The position numbers and the translations under genes were made by a program. A DNA stretch of 64,000 nucleotides from Temnothorax longispinosus (Eukaryota; Arthropoda; Insecta; Hymenoptera; Formicidae), in assembly GCF_030848805.1 (NCBI RefSeq), contig NC_092366.1, forward strand, positions 14,822,620 through 14,886,619, given 5' to 3'. Below the pieces are notes generated by a model that searched no databases, had not been told where the DNA came from, and saw only the letters and a program-made list of their open reading frames with translations. Below are positions 33,301-47,300 of this stretch, in pieces (the stretch's first letter is position 1; every line of letters starts with the position of its first letter).

Positions 33301-34941
33301 GCAGTGGCCTTAGAGCAGGCCCTCGCCGTGGCGACGACAAAGTTGGGCCTGCAAGGTGGTACAGCGATAAAGTTGGCGCAAGTTATGTCGACAATTGCGC
33401 AATTAGCGAGAAACATTGTTTTGCAGCAGCAGCAACAACAGCAACAGAATTCAGATACTGCAAATGCGATAACGTTGACGAACGGCAATCGATCACCCGT
33501 TAATGAAACTGAAAGCAGAATAAACAATGACAATAACGTCGTGTCACTTCGAGGTATGATAAGGACAGCAATCGCAGCAGCTGTCCTTACGATATCGGAC
33601 GATCAACAAGTAATATTGGACAATAGCAATTCTCAAGACTTCATCTACTCCTCCATCAGTGAATCATTCAACATGCTGTTACGTCAGACTGATCGAGATG
33701 TCGATCAGTCAGTGGACGAAATCCTAAAAATTCTCTTAATCCCGCAGAATCGTAGTTCCTTTTGTCAAAGCGTATTGTCGGAATTGTTAGATACCAAGAA
33801 CAGCAAAGTGAACATACTCAAGTCGACTGTGAGTCCGGACCAGCCGTTGCGGAGGGACGCCGTGCTCGACAAGCTATCGATGGTTCTCGAAGAAGAGCAC
33901 GGCGCGGACTTGATCGGCCCGGCCTTTCGAGCCGTCTCGAAAAACGATCCCGAGCTAGTGTCACTCGTCCTGGAGAACGTGTCGCGGCACGTGGCGGACG
34001 TCGCGACCGAGAAGGAGGCTGCGGAGACGGTCTACAAGGCGATCGTCCAAGCGGTCCGAGAATCGAGCGAGATTCGCGTGAAGGAGCTGCTGAACGCCAA
34101 GGGGCCGGACGTTCGCGAGATGCTGCTTCAGGCGGTGGGCCTGGCACGAGCCTTGGGGATGTCCGATACGGCGAACAGCTTGTTGTCGGTGATCAGCGAC
34201 GAGAAGTCCACTCGGGCGCTGGCGAACGATCGGGTGACCATGGACGTGCTGAGGAGGCTCGCGATCATGAGAAAACTCGCGGAAGAGCGGCCACCTTTCA
34301 TGAACGCCCTCGGACAGCTGTGCAGCGATCCCGAACTGGCTAGGATGGATCCGCGATTACGAACCCTCGTGAGAGAGAGCGCCGCGCTGATGATAGTACC
34401 CGAAGAGACCCCGTTGCTGTCCTCAGCCGACGTTCCTACCGCATTGCTGTGCGCCGACAACAGCCTAGCGATGGAAGAGTTCCTCCTAAGAAGGAGCCAC
34501 AAGCGGTCGGCCATCTTCATGATTTTGAAGCAGGGTATGCAGGCGGTCGTGCCTAGAGAGGCCTCCAGATCGGTGTTGACCGGTGAGGTCGCCTATACCG
34601 TCCTCGACGAGGACGGTATACATCACTTTGAACCGTTACACGTGTTTTCGGCGCTCAGGCTGAATCGTCCGGCCGCCCATCGATTCTCCATGTACTGTTG
34701 CCCGGTAGCAAAGGAGGTGGACATCGACGGCGAGGTAATGTCCACCACCTTCACCGGCACGACGTCGATCGCGAGCAGTCTGGATGGCTCTGCCAATGGC
34801 AGTTCCAACAAGCAAGAAAGCAATGGTACAGCAACTCTATCGAAATCCGAACAATCAGCCGCGTTTTATTCAGTTAGCAGGAAGAACACGCCTAGTCTGA
34901 AGAGGTTGAACGGCGCTCGGCAATGGGGCAGCTTTGAGCGG
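30322..34941 (+). CDS. Unc-89: Unc-89 N-terminal exon: CRITGKS motifs, FVPGQ repeats, helical region
   Basis: A 4,620-nt exon from the ATG at 30322 (MSFCRITGKSRGLP). Residues 1-75 hold three related motifs: CRITGKSRGLP, CRITGKSYGLP and CKITTNASGLG, each followed by a HY/NY..P or PHHY turn. Residues about 200-270 are K/E-rich, probably coiled coil. Residues about 435-928 carry about 29 copies of a roughly 14-residue repeat ending FVPGQ (typical unit VDTPDGPRFVPGQ). A short Q-run (eight Q) follows at about 33422-33447. Residues 1070-1480 look helical, armadillo-like in rhythm, but I recognise no family. The tail is S/T-rich. A donor at 34942 leads to SH3 in phase 0; otherwise a stop follows at 34951-34953. 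Function unknown; a muscle scaffold role is inferred from linkage only. Confidence 0.75.
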
Positions 34942-37900
34942 GTAAAGTATTAGGAGGATAAAGACTGAGAATGAACATTTGTTAATATTTATGGGTTCCA
35001 TCGAAGCTGATAGTATTTCATTTTCCATAAACTTGATTAATTATACTTACAATTAGCCACACAAAAAAAAGAATGTCAAATCAAAACTTATATACCCGTA
35101 TATACGCAACAAACTATAATCTTCTTATAAGAATTTCAATTTTTTATTTCAACGTTTTTTCGGTTAAACTACATAAAACTTCGTTTAACTAAATAATTTC
35201 ATTCGAGCAAGTTTTCTTCATTTAACACAATATATAATCTTATTTCAAGATTATAGATTGCGTACATACGAGTATGTAAGTCTTGATTTAATACTTTTTT
35301 TCTGTACAAGGAAGTGATTCAGTTAGATCCAATTTCGAGATTCCAATTTCTTGCTAATTCTTTCTGCGCTGATTCCAAAATCTGGTCTCTATATTCTTCT
35401 ATTAAAACAATAATTTTAACACAATTCAACTACGTTTTACAATTCACGAAATAAACGCATCATCTCTATCTTTATTTCAAGGTGCACTTGAAAAAGAAAG
35501 TCAGATACAGTTTTTCGCTTCTATTTGTGCCGTCGTATTTTCGTTTCCAGGGATCCTCGGAGAATTATGTCGTCGTGAAGGACTACGTAGCGGACAACGA
35601 CGGATTCACCGTGAACGTCGGCGACATCGTCGAGGCTGTCGAGCACGACGGTGCGGCAAAGTAAGCAATTTTTAGTTCAAGGATATACAATTCAAAAAAG
35701 AGGGAAAAAAGGAAGGTATAGCTCCTCTCGATTGTCATCACGCCGCTTTAATACGTATCCGCGAGAGCGTACACGTGGGTGGCAACCGTTTCGTGGTGGA
35801 TAAAATCCACCGCGCGATCTAAAGATAGCCCGCGCGACTCATCGCGTTCACACGCGTCGTCCTCACGCGCAGCGCGCGTCGACATGTCCCCGCGATAACG
35901 ATTGTCCAAGGCTGTTTATCATCGATTTATACCCCGAGATCTCGGCGCGTACACGCGGAAGCGATAGGATATGAGAGATCGGATCGGAGTCGAGGCGCAT
36001 TTATGGCCAGCAGATGCATCTCGCACTATTAACGTTGACGCTGGTCTCTCCTCGCGAGAGAGCGGGCGTGGATAAATATCGGATCTTAAAGGCCGCTGTT
36101 GTTTGTACGCGCAACTGTGCGGCCGCAATTATATACTTTCGCGTCCACCGTCGAATGCCCCGCGGCTTTTCTGCACGGTCGTCGCGAAGGAAACCCGTGG
36201 GGGACCTCGGTCAAGCTAATCCGGATGTCGAACCGAGTATGGGTGGACGAGGATCATTGCCCCGCGAGTGTGAGATACGCTTTTGAGCTTCTGTTTGCAC
36301 ACCCGCCTGCGGCGTTCTATTTTTACGCCGCACGGTGGTTTTATTGGCGTTCGGCATGTCCCGTTCGAGCTGACTTATTGCGCAAAATTTGTGAATGCTT
36401 TTGACAGATGGAAAATTCGCGCGGAATTTACGGTCGCATAAAGATGCTTGCGGCGGCGATCTCGGGTTATGCAAGAAAACTGGCTCGCTTGTACAACGCA
36501 TGAGTAATCCTCGAATGGCCGAGGATAAAAGTCTCACGGAACTGCTCCTAAATCGCATATGGGACTTTTGGAGTGAAGTAATATAACGGCGGAAGAACAT
36601 CGTGCCGCGTGAAAGCTACGCCTTGCTGTTACACGCTGTAAAATTAGCACAGCACATGGCTTTCAGTTACATCCGCAAAATTAACAAGGTGGAACGGCAT
36701 GTTGCCGAAATATAATCCGCAAATGGCACCCCTCATTCCACCGCAATGCTTGCGAAACATCCGCTTTAATCGCTTTGCACGCTTAAAGACTCACGCGGTT
36801 GACTTCGATAACAAATAGACAGTTGGTTCTGTAACAAAGACATAAAGATATGTGCAACAAACATATAACATCGAGAGAGAGACAAGTCTTTTTTTATGAA
36901 GTCTTCGTCGCTTAAACGAACGAGAACCATGCAGCAGGTGTTTCGCGTTGTTTTAGGAAAGCGAGGATGGACCCCGACTTAGAGGTCGAAGTCGGCGATA
37001 TCCTGGACAACTCAGCTGCCAAGCACAAGCTTTCAATTCGGCCGCGTCGAAATCACGCAGATCCACGTGCTCGAAGCAGCCCAAGCGTCGACTCGGACCC
37101 GAGCCTTCAAAGGTAAGAGGCCAAGGTACCGAAACAACCGAGACAACCGAGACCGAGACGTTTCATTTGTGTTTCTACCTTGGGAATCGCGTCTGATAAC
37201 GAGACGGCTAGAATTACAACGTTCCGCATCCGCTAATTTTGTCGCCGAAAGCGTAAATTATTAGCTTCTTCGATGCACGATATTTCATCCTGTTCTCGTA
37301 ACAAAGCCCGACCGACTGAAAATAGAATAATGAAGGGTGCGACATTAAATTTGGACTCATCAAGAACACGTCACCGTCGACTTCCTGTCGTAAGTCGCTT
37401 TGATTTTTAAACAATGATCTTAATTCGAGAAATATCCCAGACAGCACCATGTCCAAAATCGTGACATAAGACGTCTTTTATCCATATTTTCGTAAGACGT
37501 CTGAAAAATGTCTAAAAGATGTCTTATGTGCCGCTTTTGGACAAGTGTGCTGTCTGGGATGTATTAATTTTCAAAAAATAAACAGATTAGTTTCAACAAG
37601 TTAATGATGACGAACAATTTGATAAAGTATCATAAAAAAATTAAGTCCAGAATCTCAATCATAAATAAATATATTGAATTATGCTATACCGATTGTAGCA
37701 AATATTATTTTGCAATCCACAAGAAAAGATGATGGGAAGATCTATTTGTACAAGCAAATGTTGCAATAAAAACTGTTTTAGCCAAAAATATAAAATAATA
37801 CATTACTATAAAATTTAATATCCAAACACCATAAAACCGAATGTTTATGGCAAGTGATTCGATGAATCTCTTTGCCGTCGCATCGTTAACGCGTTTAACG

Positions 37901-40900
37901 GAACAGTCAGTCAAATACCTGTGCGACACGTGTGCGTTTAAATACGACAGGCGAGACAGAAGCGGCCCGTTGTCATGCGAGCCGCATTGAGAGCAAACTT
38001 GGACTTGCACAGTTCCGAAATAAATTCAACACCGCTGAATTATGGACGACGCTAGACGCTAATGAAGATTAAGCATTTATAAACGTCTTGGGCAATAATA
38101 TCTCGCGCGATCATATCTCTGCGTGATTGGCGGCAGGCCAGTGTCAGTAAAACCGATAGCGCACGACTTATCGCCAAAGGGAAACCTTCGAATGTCAAAG
38201 GAAGGCACCGACATTAAAGAAATATTGCGGATGTTTTGCAGAAACTCAACATATTTATAACTTCAGAAAACTATATTTTTAGACTAATTCAATATGCAAT
38301 ATGTTTTATTACTTAAAAAGTTAAAGCGATATTGGAATTTGTGAGGCTGACACATATATAATGCCACACCTCTCTGTAGTCATGAGAATGAAAACGTATG
38401 ACAAAGCACCTATGTAGCAATTCAAGCACGTTCGCCAACAGATTTTGCGTTCTGTGAATGGACGATGACTTCGATGACAAGATGGACCGATGCCTTAGTC
38501 ATTTTGTGTAAATATAACTGCGCGACTCCTACGCTTTCGAATGTCTATCTATATCATCTCTTTCGATAACATCCGATTCGATCTAGTCTAGTTATTAGAT
38601 GAATTTTAAAATTTATCGACGAAAAGTATCGACAACAAAGTTTATATAAAAAATATTTACAAAAAATGACCATTTAATTAGTTTTTTAAATGCTAAAAAT
38701 GTACAATCGGATTATCAGAAATGATTAATATGACTATCATGACTTCAATGAAGTGTTATTATCAAAGACATAAAATATTATAAAATTGTCGAATGTCTGC
38801 AATCTTAGACAAATGCAAGTATTTGGCGAAAGATATTTCTCTTTACAATATGCAAATGTCTAATAGAATTTGTTACTTTACAGGGTATACGTTCGAACAT
38901 CTGACGGAAGGCAAGGATGGCTACCTTCATCCATTTTAATGCAAACGGCACTTAGCGAAGAAACTTCATCAATGAGTCGGCCAGAAGATTCTCATTATCG
39001 ACGAGAGTATGTATCTGCACTTAATTTTCAACTTTGTAAACGCGTTCTTATACTTTTCAATTAAATTTGAAGTCAATTTTTCCTTCTATCTATACTTTAT
39101 TTTATATCACAAACTTAATTACGATACTCTCAATCTTTGCAAACATTTTATGCTATAATTAATACAATTAACAGTAAGACAAAAATGTTTCAACATTCGC
39201 TTTGCTTACAGAGCTGTCGTGAAAGAGCTAATCGAGACGGAGGAAGAGTTCGGCAGGGATGTTCAGCTCGTCGTCGAACGTTATTTGAAGCCCCTCGACA
39301 ATCCTGGCGTCCCGCGGGCCGTACGAGATAACAAAGAAATTATCTTCACTAATCTGAAGCAAATAGCTGATTTTCATAACACGTATGTATTTACAGCAAC
39401 ATACGCTCATAGGAAAACGCAAAGGTGCGTTGCAACACTCTCAGACGAGCATTCATGGATACATTATACAATACCTGACACACTTCTGTTTTTTTTTTGT
39501 TTAATTGGCTTTTATTCAATTTAGTGAAAATAAAGAATATTAGACGTACACACTTATTTCTAGGCGCAAATAATCTGTGAAGTTTATGAAATAATATTAT
39601 AAATATTATAAATTTTATCGTCCCATAGATTCAGTATATTTACGGAGATTATACAGATTATGTATTATTATTTATCTAAATATTCTATTATGTGAATTAC
39701 ATAAAACATAAATAATTATTTTATTTTATTATTCACAATTGCGAACACATCGAAGAAACACATGCACACTCGAGTAATTTTTTAATGTACATTTTTTGTT
39801 ATTGGCTTATCAATTATATCACCAAAAGATCGGCACACAATACTGTATTATACACGATCACGTTATATACGCATACAATTCTCCACACATTATTCTTTCA
39901 CTTATAGCGGAATACGATGTACAAAGCGTAAGTTTATCGTCGAAGCGTATTTTGTGTGATAGTGTGCTTCTTCGTATATGTGAACGTGCCCCCAAAAATT
40001 AATCTGTATCTATATTATCGCTTTTTGAGAACTTAATTACAATGCCCTACTTTAACGTTAGACATGATTTTAGATGTAACAAATCAAATATTACTGTAAA
40101 ACTGCATAAGCTTGAAGTAAATATATATAGATATTTATAATCTCGTTACAAAAGAAAATTATCATGTTACTTATGACATTGATGTACGACATTGGTAGAA
40201 GTTGATTTTGTACTGACTACGTTATTACTAACTCGACCGATGTTAATTCATCAGCACTTATCGATGTTGATCTTGCTGTTTTAATCTGAGATTAAATTAG
40301 ATTTAAATTTCTTTCGTGAAACCCGTAGGACTCGTTTCCACCCTCTGTATATCAGTAAATAATAGTGACCATTTCTCAAAATATGCTACATTTCTTGGGT
40401 GACTAGACTACCCTTGCATTATGTATCGCTCCTAAATGAAGCGTGTCGCAATCTGAAGATGACACAGACTTCCATTCCGTAGCATGTTAGGCGTGGTGTG
40501 ACTTTGGCATGATAATTAATTCCGGCCTTACTTAGATCGTTCGGCAGGGTGTTGATCGAGGGCGTCAAGTATTATGCGGATCAACCACGTATGCTCGGCA
40601 GAACTTTCTTGAGACTGGTAAGTGCATATACATTGTCAGTAATCGTTATTATTAAAATAATTATGTTGACGTTCGCATATTAAAATAATTATTTTTAATT
40701 GTATTTGTATAATTCTCTGCGCAAGAGCGCAAAATGAAATAGTGTTTCTTTGATATGTGAGAATTGCACTTGTGAAGATATAAAATGGAAATTTTTATGA
40801 GCGAACATTTTATGAAGAAATACATTTGACATTACGTTACGCAGCTAATGCTTTGATCGAATTGTTTAAAGTTTAAAGTATAACAAACGCTATTCTATTC

Positions 40901-41298
40901 CAGGAGAGAGACTTTGACAAGCACGTGGCGTATTGCAGAGACGAGCCCGCTGCTCAGGAATTTCTTCAGACAAACGACGAAGTACGCGAATACTTTGAGG
41001 CAAGTTGTGTTCTATCATTACAATCGCGAATTTCTTACTAATTTGTGGATGAGAGTGTCGTTCTTAGATAAGTATTAATTAAGCTTGAATTAGCGAGACT
41101 GAAATGCGAGATTCAATTTCCAAACTAAATTGGATTACCTATAAAACTTAACCACGCGAATCGTAACAAATTGGCATTAATGATGTAAATATCAAGACTA
41201 TAATATAGGTATGATGGCAAACTAATATTTCACTTTTCTAAAAATACTGAAAGATATATTTACGTCTAGGTGCAAAATCAAATATAAACTATTAACAA

Positions 41299-41341
<43 letters not shown>

Positions 41342-44300
41342 TAAAAATATAAAAATAGATATAAATTAAATACTAGATACTGTGCGTGTGTGTGTGTGTG
41401 TATTAAAACGCACGTATATCGTGGCATATTATACATGATATTTTTATGTCTTAAAAAATATTTTCTGCAGACTGTTTATTACTTATTATAATAATATCTT
41501 TTAAAAGCTTCTGATACAGCCTACATAACTGCTCTAAAACTTCAAAATAGATGTCTTTTTATTTGTAACTTCAACACGTCACGCGTGTTGCGAGCTTTTA
41601 TCGGAATTCCATATTCGATCGCCGCGGCGCGGCGGCGGTATGGATCGGAGAAAATGATGTAATTATATAACATGCGGGGGATATATGCGGGCGTGTGTCC
41701 AGCCCTCGAAATAGCTGAGTTTATTCTTAACAGACGGAACATCTTTCGCTTCTCTTACCTACGACTGATAGTATCGAGATGCGTGCTATTCGGAAAAATG
41801 CGTTTTTATTAAAGTTCAGAATACACATCATAGACAATATTGTATATTACGACATCGACACTACTGCGATATTGTAGAAAAGAACATTTTCCATTGTTGA
41901 ACGTATTTTGTCACAACATAAAACTGTTTCAAAATTTATATTTATAATTTGCAACTTTTCTGATGTAAAATTATGTTATCAGTTAGATAGTTAGAACAAT
42001 CAAGAGATTAATCTGGTTTTCAATAAGACTCAAATTCTCTGCGAAATTATTTTAATCGAGCAAGGTACTCCAGATTTTTATCGTCTTCCTGCGGATTCTT
42101 ACGCATCCTTTACACGTGCTGGAGGACGAATAAGAGGAAAGAGATTGCTGGGCGATAGACACGAGAAGAACGCATCTCGGGACCCAGTGTATCGATGATC
42201 TCCGCGCGATCTTCGTGTTGTTTTCGCGCGTGGTCAGTCGCACACGAAATCGTCCGGCGTCTAAGTATAGCCGTTGCCGTATTGGTCTTCCGAGTTTGCC
42301 GCGGCGGCGGTTGCGAGCGCCCGAAGATTCCTCCTCAGTACCGCGGACCACTGACCACCACGCCGTCCGTATGTGAGAATCTCCGCGCGATCCAAGAAAT
42401 CTGATCAGGAGCCGGACTCCTGTGCGCAGTCCATCTGCGAGCACCCTTCGCGACGACCGTATCTCGACGAAATACCTCGACCAGTACGAAGTACCTCGAT
42501 CTCAGGGTGTTCCTTCCCCGTTCAAGGTGCGCGTCCAATGGCAAATACACTCTGCGTTCTCCGTTCTCCAAATGTTCTTCCGTTCTGCTATGCGAAAGTT
42601 GCGAGACGCCGCGATACGTCAATCCCGTGCGTCGTCGTCATCCCGTTGTGCGAACGTGGTGACCACGCGCTCTGCGGGGGTGACACACACCCGCAGTTTG
42701 CACGCAAAATTCAGTCACACATCCAAAAATACACGTGTTCATTCCAAATCTTCCCCGCGGGTGTCGAATTACGGTGTCTCGGCAAATTCGTTCGTTGCGC
42801 CGCGAGAACCACCGTTGAGGGCACCTCGATCTCGGTTGTTAGCCCGAAAAACGTGCTATGATTTATCGGTTCCTCAATCTGCTCTAATTACGAGTCACGC
42901 TTCGTGAACTAGATAGATACGGAAATAGCAATGAGATTTGTGTATGCGCGACAGAATTTCAAGTTTGATATATTAAATTTATCATGAAAAGATTGTAAGT
43001 AGGAGAACGTATAGCTTCAGTCCGAGATCACATAGATGGGTAGAAGCATAAGAATAATGAAGGAACTCTTATAGGAATCTCGGTGAAAATTAAAGATCTA
43101 AGATTTGAACTCTCATTAATATAACTTTAATTTCATGTAAAACGTTTTGTGTATAGAATTTACACAGAAATTTGTTCTGAATATCTATATACCACGACGT
43201 TGACAAAACTGGACGTTCCAATCAGTCGTACCATCGCTTCTTGCAGGAGTTGAGCCAGACTCTGGGTGACGACAAGAGTATATCAGAACACCTGAAGCTC
43301 CCGATACAACGCATAAACGACTACCAGCTCCTGTTAAAGGTATGTAAAATAACATTTTGCTTTCATTTCGACGAGATTCACTGCAAGATCGCAATATTTT
43401 CTGTCTCATAATCTTATTATGCAAACACTCACGACAACACAAACGCATCATTAACTTGCGAGTTTTGAACAGCATCTTTAAAGAGATTATTTTCAAAAGT
43501 GAGTAATACAAGAATGTTTTAGTACGCTCGATACTTTTTTAGCTGATGAAATCGTGTAACGAGACAATATATGAGACAAAACTGAGTACACAAGATATAC
43601 AGCACGACCTATATTTCCACTCGAATTTTATTGCGCCGGACGGAAATAGCGCGGCGCTAAAGCGCTTTCCACTTTGCCTTGAATTCGTGTCTCCTCGACA
43701 TAATTATCACAGCCATTCATTCGACGTATACATTACAGATTAACGAGACGCGCGTCCTCCTAATTTTAAATCACGCAACAAAATTGCCATTAATATGTGT
43801 CTCTTAAGAATTTAGAATTAATTTAACAGATATTTTTATTTGTATTTAATTTTTTGCATAATAGAAAAGTATAGAAGAATTCTAGATCTAACAAAAAATT
43901 TGCATAATCTAACAATTGCATCAAGATTGTTCAAGTATTTATATAGTGTTCGTCGTGACATTCGTCTAAGCCTCTAAGCCAAGTGGATTAATTTTATTAG
44001 CAAGTGGGCCAGTTGCCCGGGAAAATGAACATCAAGGCGGCAACTTTTACATTGAAGTATAAGCAAGAATGATTTGCGGTTAAATAGTTTTTGGCCTATA
44101 CATTGTTTGTTGATAGCAGACCGCCGCCGCTCTAACGACTACGTGTTTTAAAATAAGCGTGGTAAACATTCAGAAATCTGAAAATATAACGTAGTTAATT
44201 ATTCCTTCGTCGACATCAACAAGTTTGTTAAATTTAGAACAAGTGGAGTGTATAATCGTACGACTTCCTCGAGGACTTCCTCTATTAAGAAATCCTTTCC

Positions 44301-47300
44301 GTTCTCACGCGATTAAAAGTTCCTTCGTACTTTAACGTAGGATATATCTTTCGATAAATCTGGCCTCTCTAAAAACGATGCGGTAGAACATTTCGCGTTT
44401 GTGTTCGCACGAATGTGTGGGCGTTGTACGGATTTAGCGAGCTAAAAGCGCGCGTTCGTCTATACAGTAGATTATCTATCGAGTCACGACTTAGCTTCTA
44501 TGGAAAAAGTCTATGCAAACACGAGACAGGTGCAAGCGTGGAAAATTGCGACGGTAATAATCGTATATCGAAGTATATAAGTTAATTCGGTCCAAGGATG
44601 AGAGTAGCGACCTTGCGTAAAATTCGTGCGATCGTAGACGGACTGAAACGAATCTCACGTCGGTTTATTCCGTCGCTATAAAGTTATCGAATTCATTAAC
44701 TAATTGAATTTATAGTACAGAAAGAAATTAACGAGTGTATTTGCGCATATTCTTTGCAGGAGCTGGTGAAGTATTCGACCCGATTAGGCGAAAATTGCGA
44801 CGACCTACAAAAGGCGCTAGAGTTGATGCTAGGAATCCCCCATAGGGCGACCGACAATAAATTTATAAGCAATATCGAAGGGTACAAAGGGAACATTCAC
44901 AAACTTGGTAGATTACTCACGCACGTAAGTATATGTATGTTAGAAGATAATAAGGAGAAAATTAGGAAATGTGGAAGAGTTAAATGTAATAAAAAAAAAT
45001 TCCTACGAATTTAATATCTGGTCGTTTTGCTTGCGATAATAAGATACGAACAAGTAGAATTTTACCAATCGTAAAATCTTAAATTCTTGATTAGATAAAA
45101 ATTGCGTTACGTGTTTTTCAGGAATGGTACACGGTTATTGATAAAGAAGGAAAAAGCAAAGAAAGATACTTATTCCTTTTCAAAGCACGAATTCTCATTT
45201 GCAAAGTCAGACGGATATCGGAGGACAGATCAGTTTTCATCTTAAAGGACATTATTCGAGTAAGAAAGGATCGAAAAGACGACATTGCAATATTTGCAAT
45301 TAAACCGCATAGAATAATACAACACATTCGATGCTTTGTTCCAGTTACCGGAAGTAGAAGTGAAGGACCATCTCGACAACATACGATCGTTTGAACTCCA
45401 TAATCCGGCTGTATCCAACTACCCCATCACTTTAGTAGCTCACAAAGATCCCGTGAAAGCCTGCTGGCTCAAGGAAATCCGTCAGTACGCGAGTGATTTG
45501 GTCGCTCTCGCCGAGCATGCAGCGGATGATCTTCAAGTGACCGAAGAAGTACCGGAAGGCAAGGACGAGCTCAGGAGTGAGGAGAAGCCGGTGCCGGTGA
45601 AAATCGAGCCGCCGCAACCGCAAGCCACAAATCCAGTATTGCCTAAAACTCAGAGTAACCCGAAGGAAGAAGCAAAGGCGAAGACAGACACTAAGGACTC
45701 TACGAAAGTCGCGGAGAAGAGGAAGGACTCCGTGGGCACAACCGATACGTCGGAAATAAAGAAGACTAAGATCGAAGAAGCGCAAGCAGACATGTCCCGA
45801 AGATATTCCGCGAGTCGATACAGCGCCTCTTCGAAAGTCGTGGAAGGTGAGAGCTTGTTGGTGAAATCGTCGTGTACTAGAAATCTTTCATCTAATTTGA
45901 TGTCGCATGTGGAAGCTCGTTAAAACTGGTAAATCAATGTTGCGCCAAACATATGTCGTTGTTGCAACGCTTATTATACATATATTTGTTTATTTGTCAA
46001 ATTCAAGAATGTCGAGAATAATTTACGGAGGAGTCATTTCTGAAATATCGTTTCTCTCGGCAAAGTGCCAATAAATCTCGCACCATTTCATATGGTGCTC
46101 ACAGAAAAAAAAAGAAATAATTTTAAGCTTTCTAATCCGAATCTTATAAACGTACTATATGTCAAGTAGTAAGGTAGTTCCCGATTAATATCTCTGTAGA
46201 GTATTCGTCGGTATCGAGCAGTCGTAATGGCGTGTCCTCCTTCATGGAATCGGCGGCGTCCGCTGTCGAGACGAGAATGTCTTCCTCGTCGCAAGGGATG
46301 GGTCGGATATCGGAAAGCACGACTTCCTACGAGACTGCGATCGCCGGCGGTGGCACGGCAACGGACACGAACGTCGAAAGCAGAACTGCCAAAATCACTC
46401 TTGACACCGACGCCGGCAAACCGGTGTTTATCAAGACGATAGAAGGATGCAGTGTAGAACGTAAGTATGCGACGAAGTTTTCAACAGTTACATTATTGTT
46501 AATTACAGTGATATTTTTGTTAATTAATAATCGGGGGCGTACGAAAGTGTATAGCATTAAACGATCGCTAGGCATAATACGTACACTTCTCTCTTCGATT
46601 ATCACAAGACATAAGATACATTTTTATTGTTTTAGCGATGCAACCAAAAAAGGCATTGATACACGCCATAGGTAAAGTGACACGTACTTTGCTTTAGTTT
46701 ATCAGCGTTCACTGTTCTCTATATTTCTTTTATATATCTTTTCATGTGTTTTTTTTATAGATCAATAGAGTACACGGCTTTTAGGCGTAATATCACGTGG
46801 CTGGTTAAACACGCTTTACACGCTAAAAATCATAGATGTTCGCTCTATACACAATATCTACACTAAACATTTACATTTCACTACACTGACACGTTATTCC
46901 GACATCAACATCATCTCTACACTCACAGACATTTGCAGTGACATATATTCACACTATATTGCTTCTTTAATCGTAAAGCGACATCAAGGCATTTGTTTAG
47001 AAATATATATTTATGTATATGTATGTTATATTCTCGACGAAATTTTTTATAGCAAATGAGTTCTTTGTCAGATATCAAATAGTAATATATTTTGATACGC
47101 ACTTTAGAGTTTGTTCCCCGATGCACATTCATATTTTCATAAATCACGATATCAAAAGCAGTGTTATGTGTCATTCACACTTGATGTATATGTATATACG
47201 TATGTGTAACAGTCAGATCGTTATTGTACATGTAATAACTACTGTAAATCCATTCTGGAATCATTTTTGTACTCCTCCCTATTTTGATGTTGAAAGGAAT

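Noticed and set aside
33762..34343. 193-codon R/G-rich frame, plus an antisense one
   Set aside because: Shadows of the Unc-89 N-terminal exon in other frames.
46222..46460. Acceptor CAG at 46221 for the exon before Ig1
   Set aside because: It breaks the reading phase with the upstream exon; the TAG at 46199 fits phase 1.
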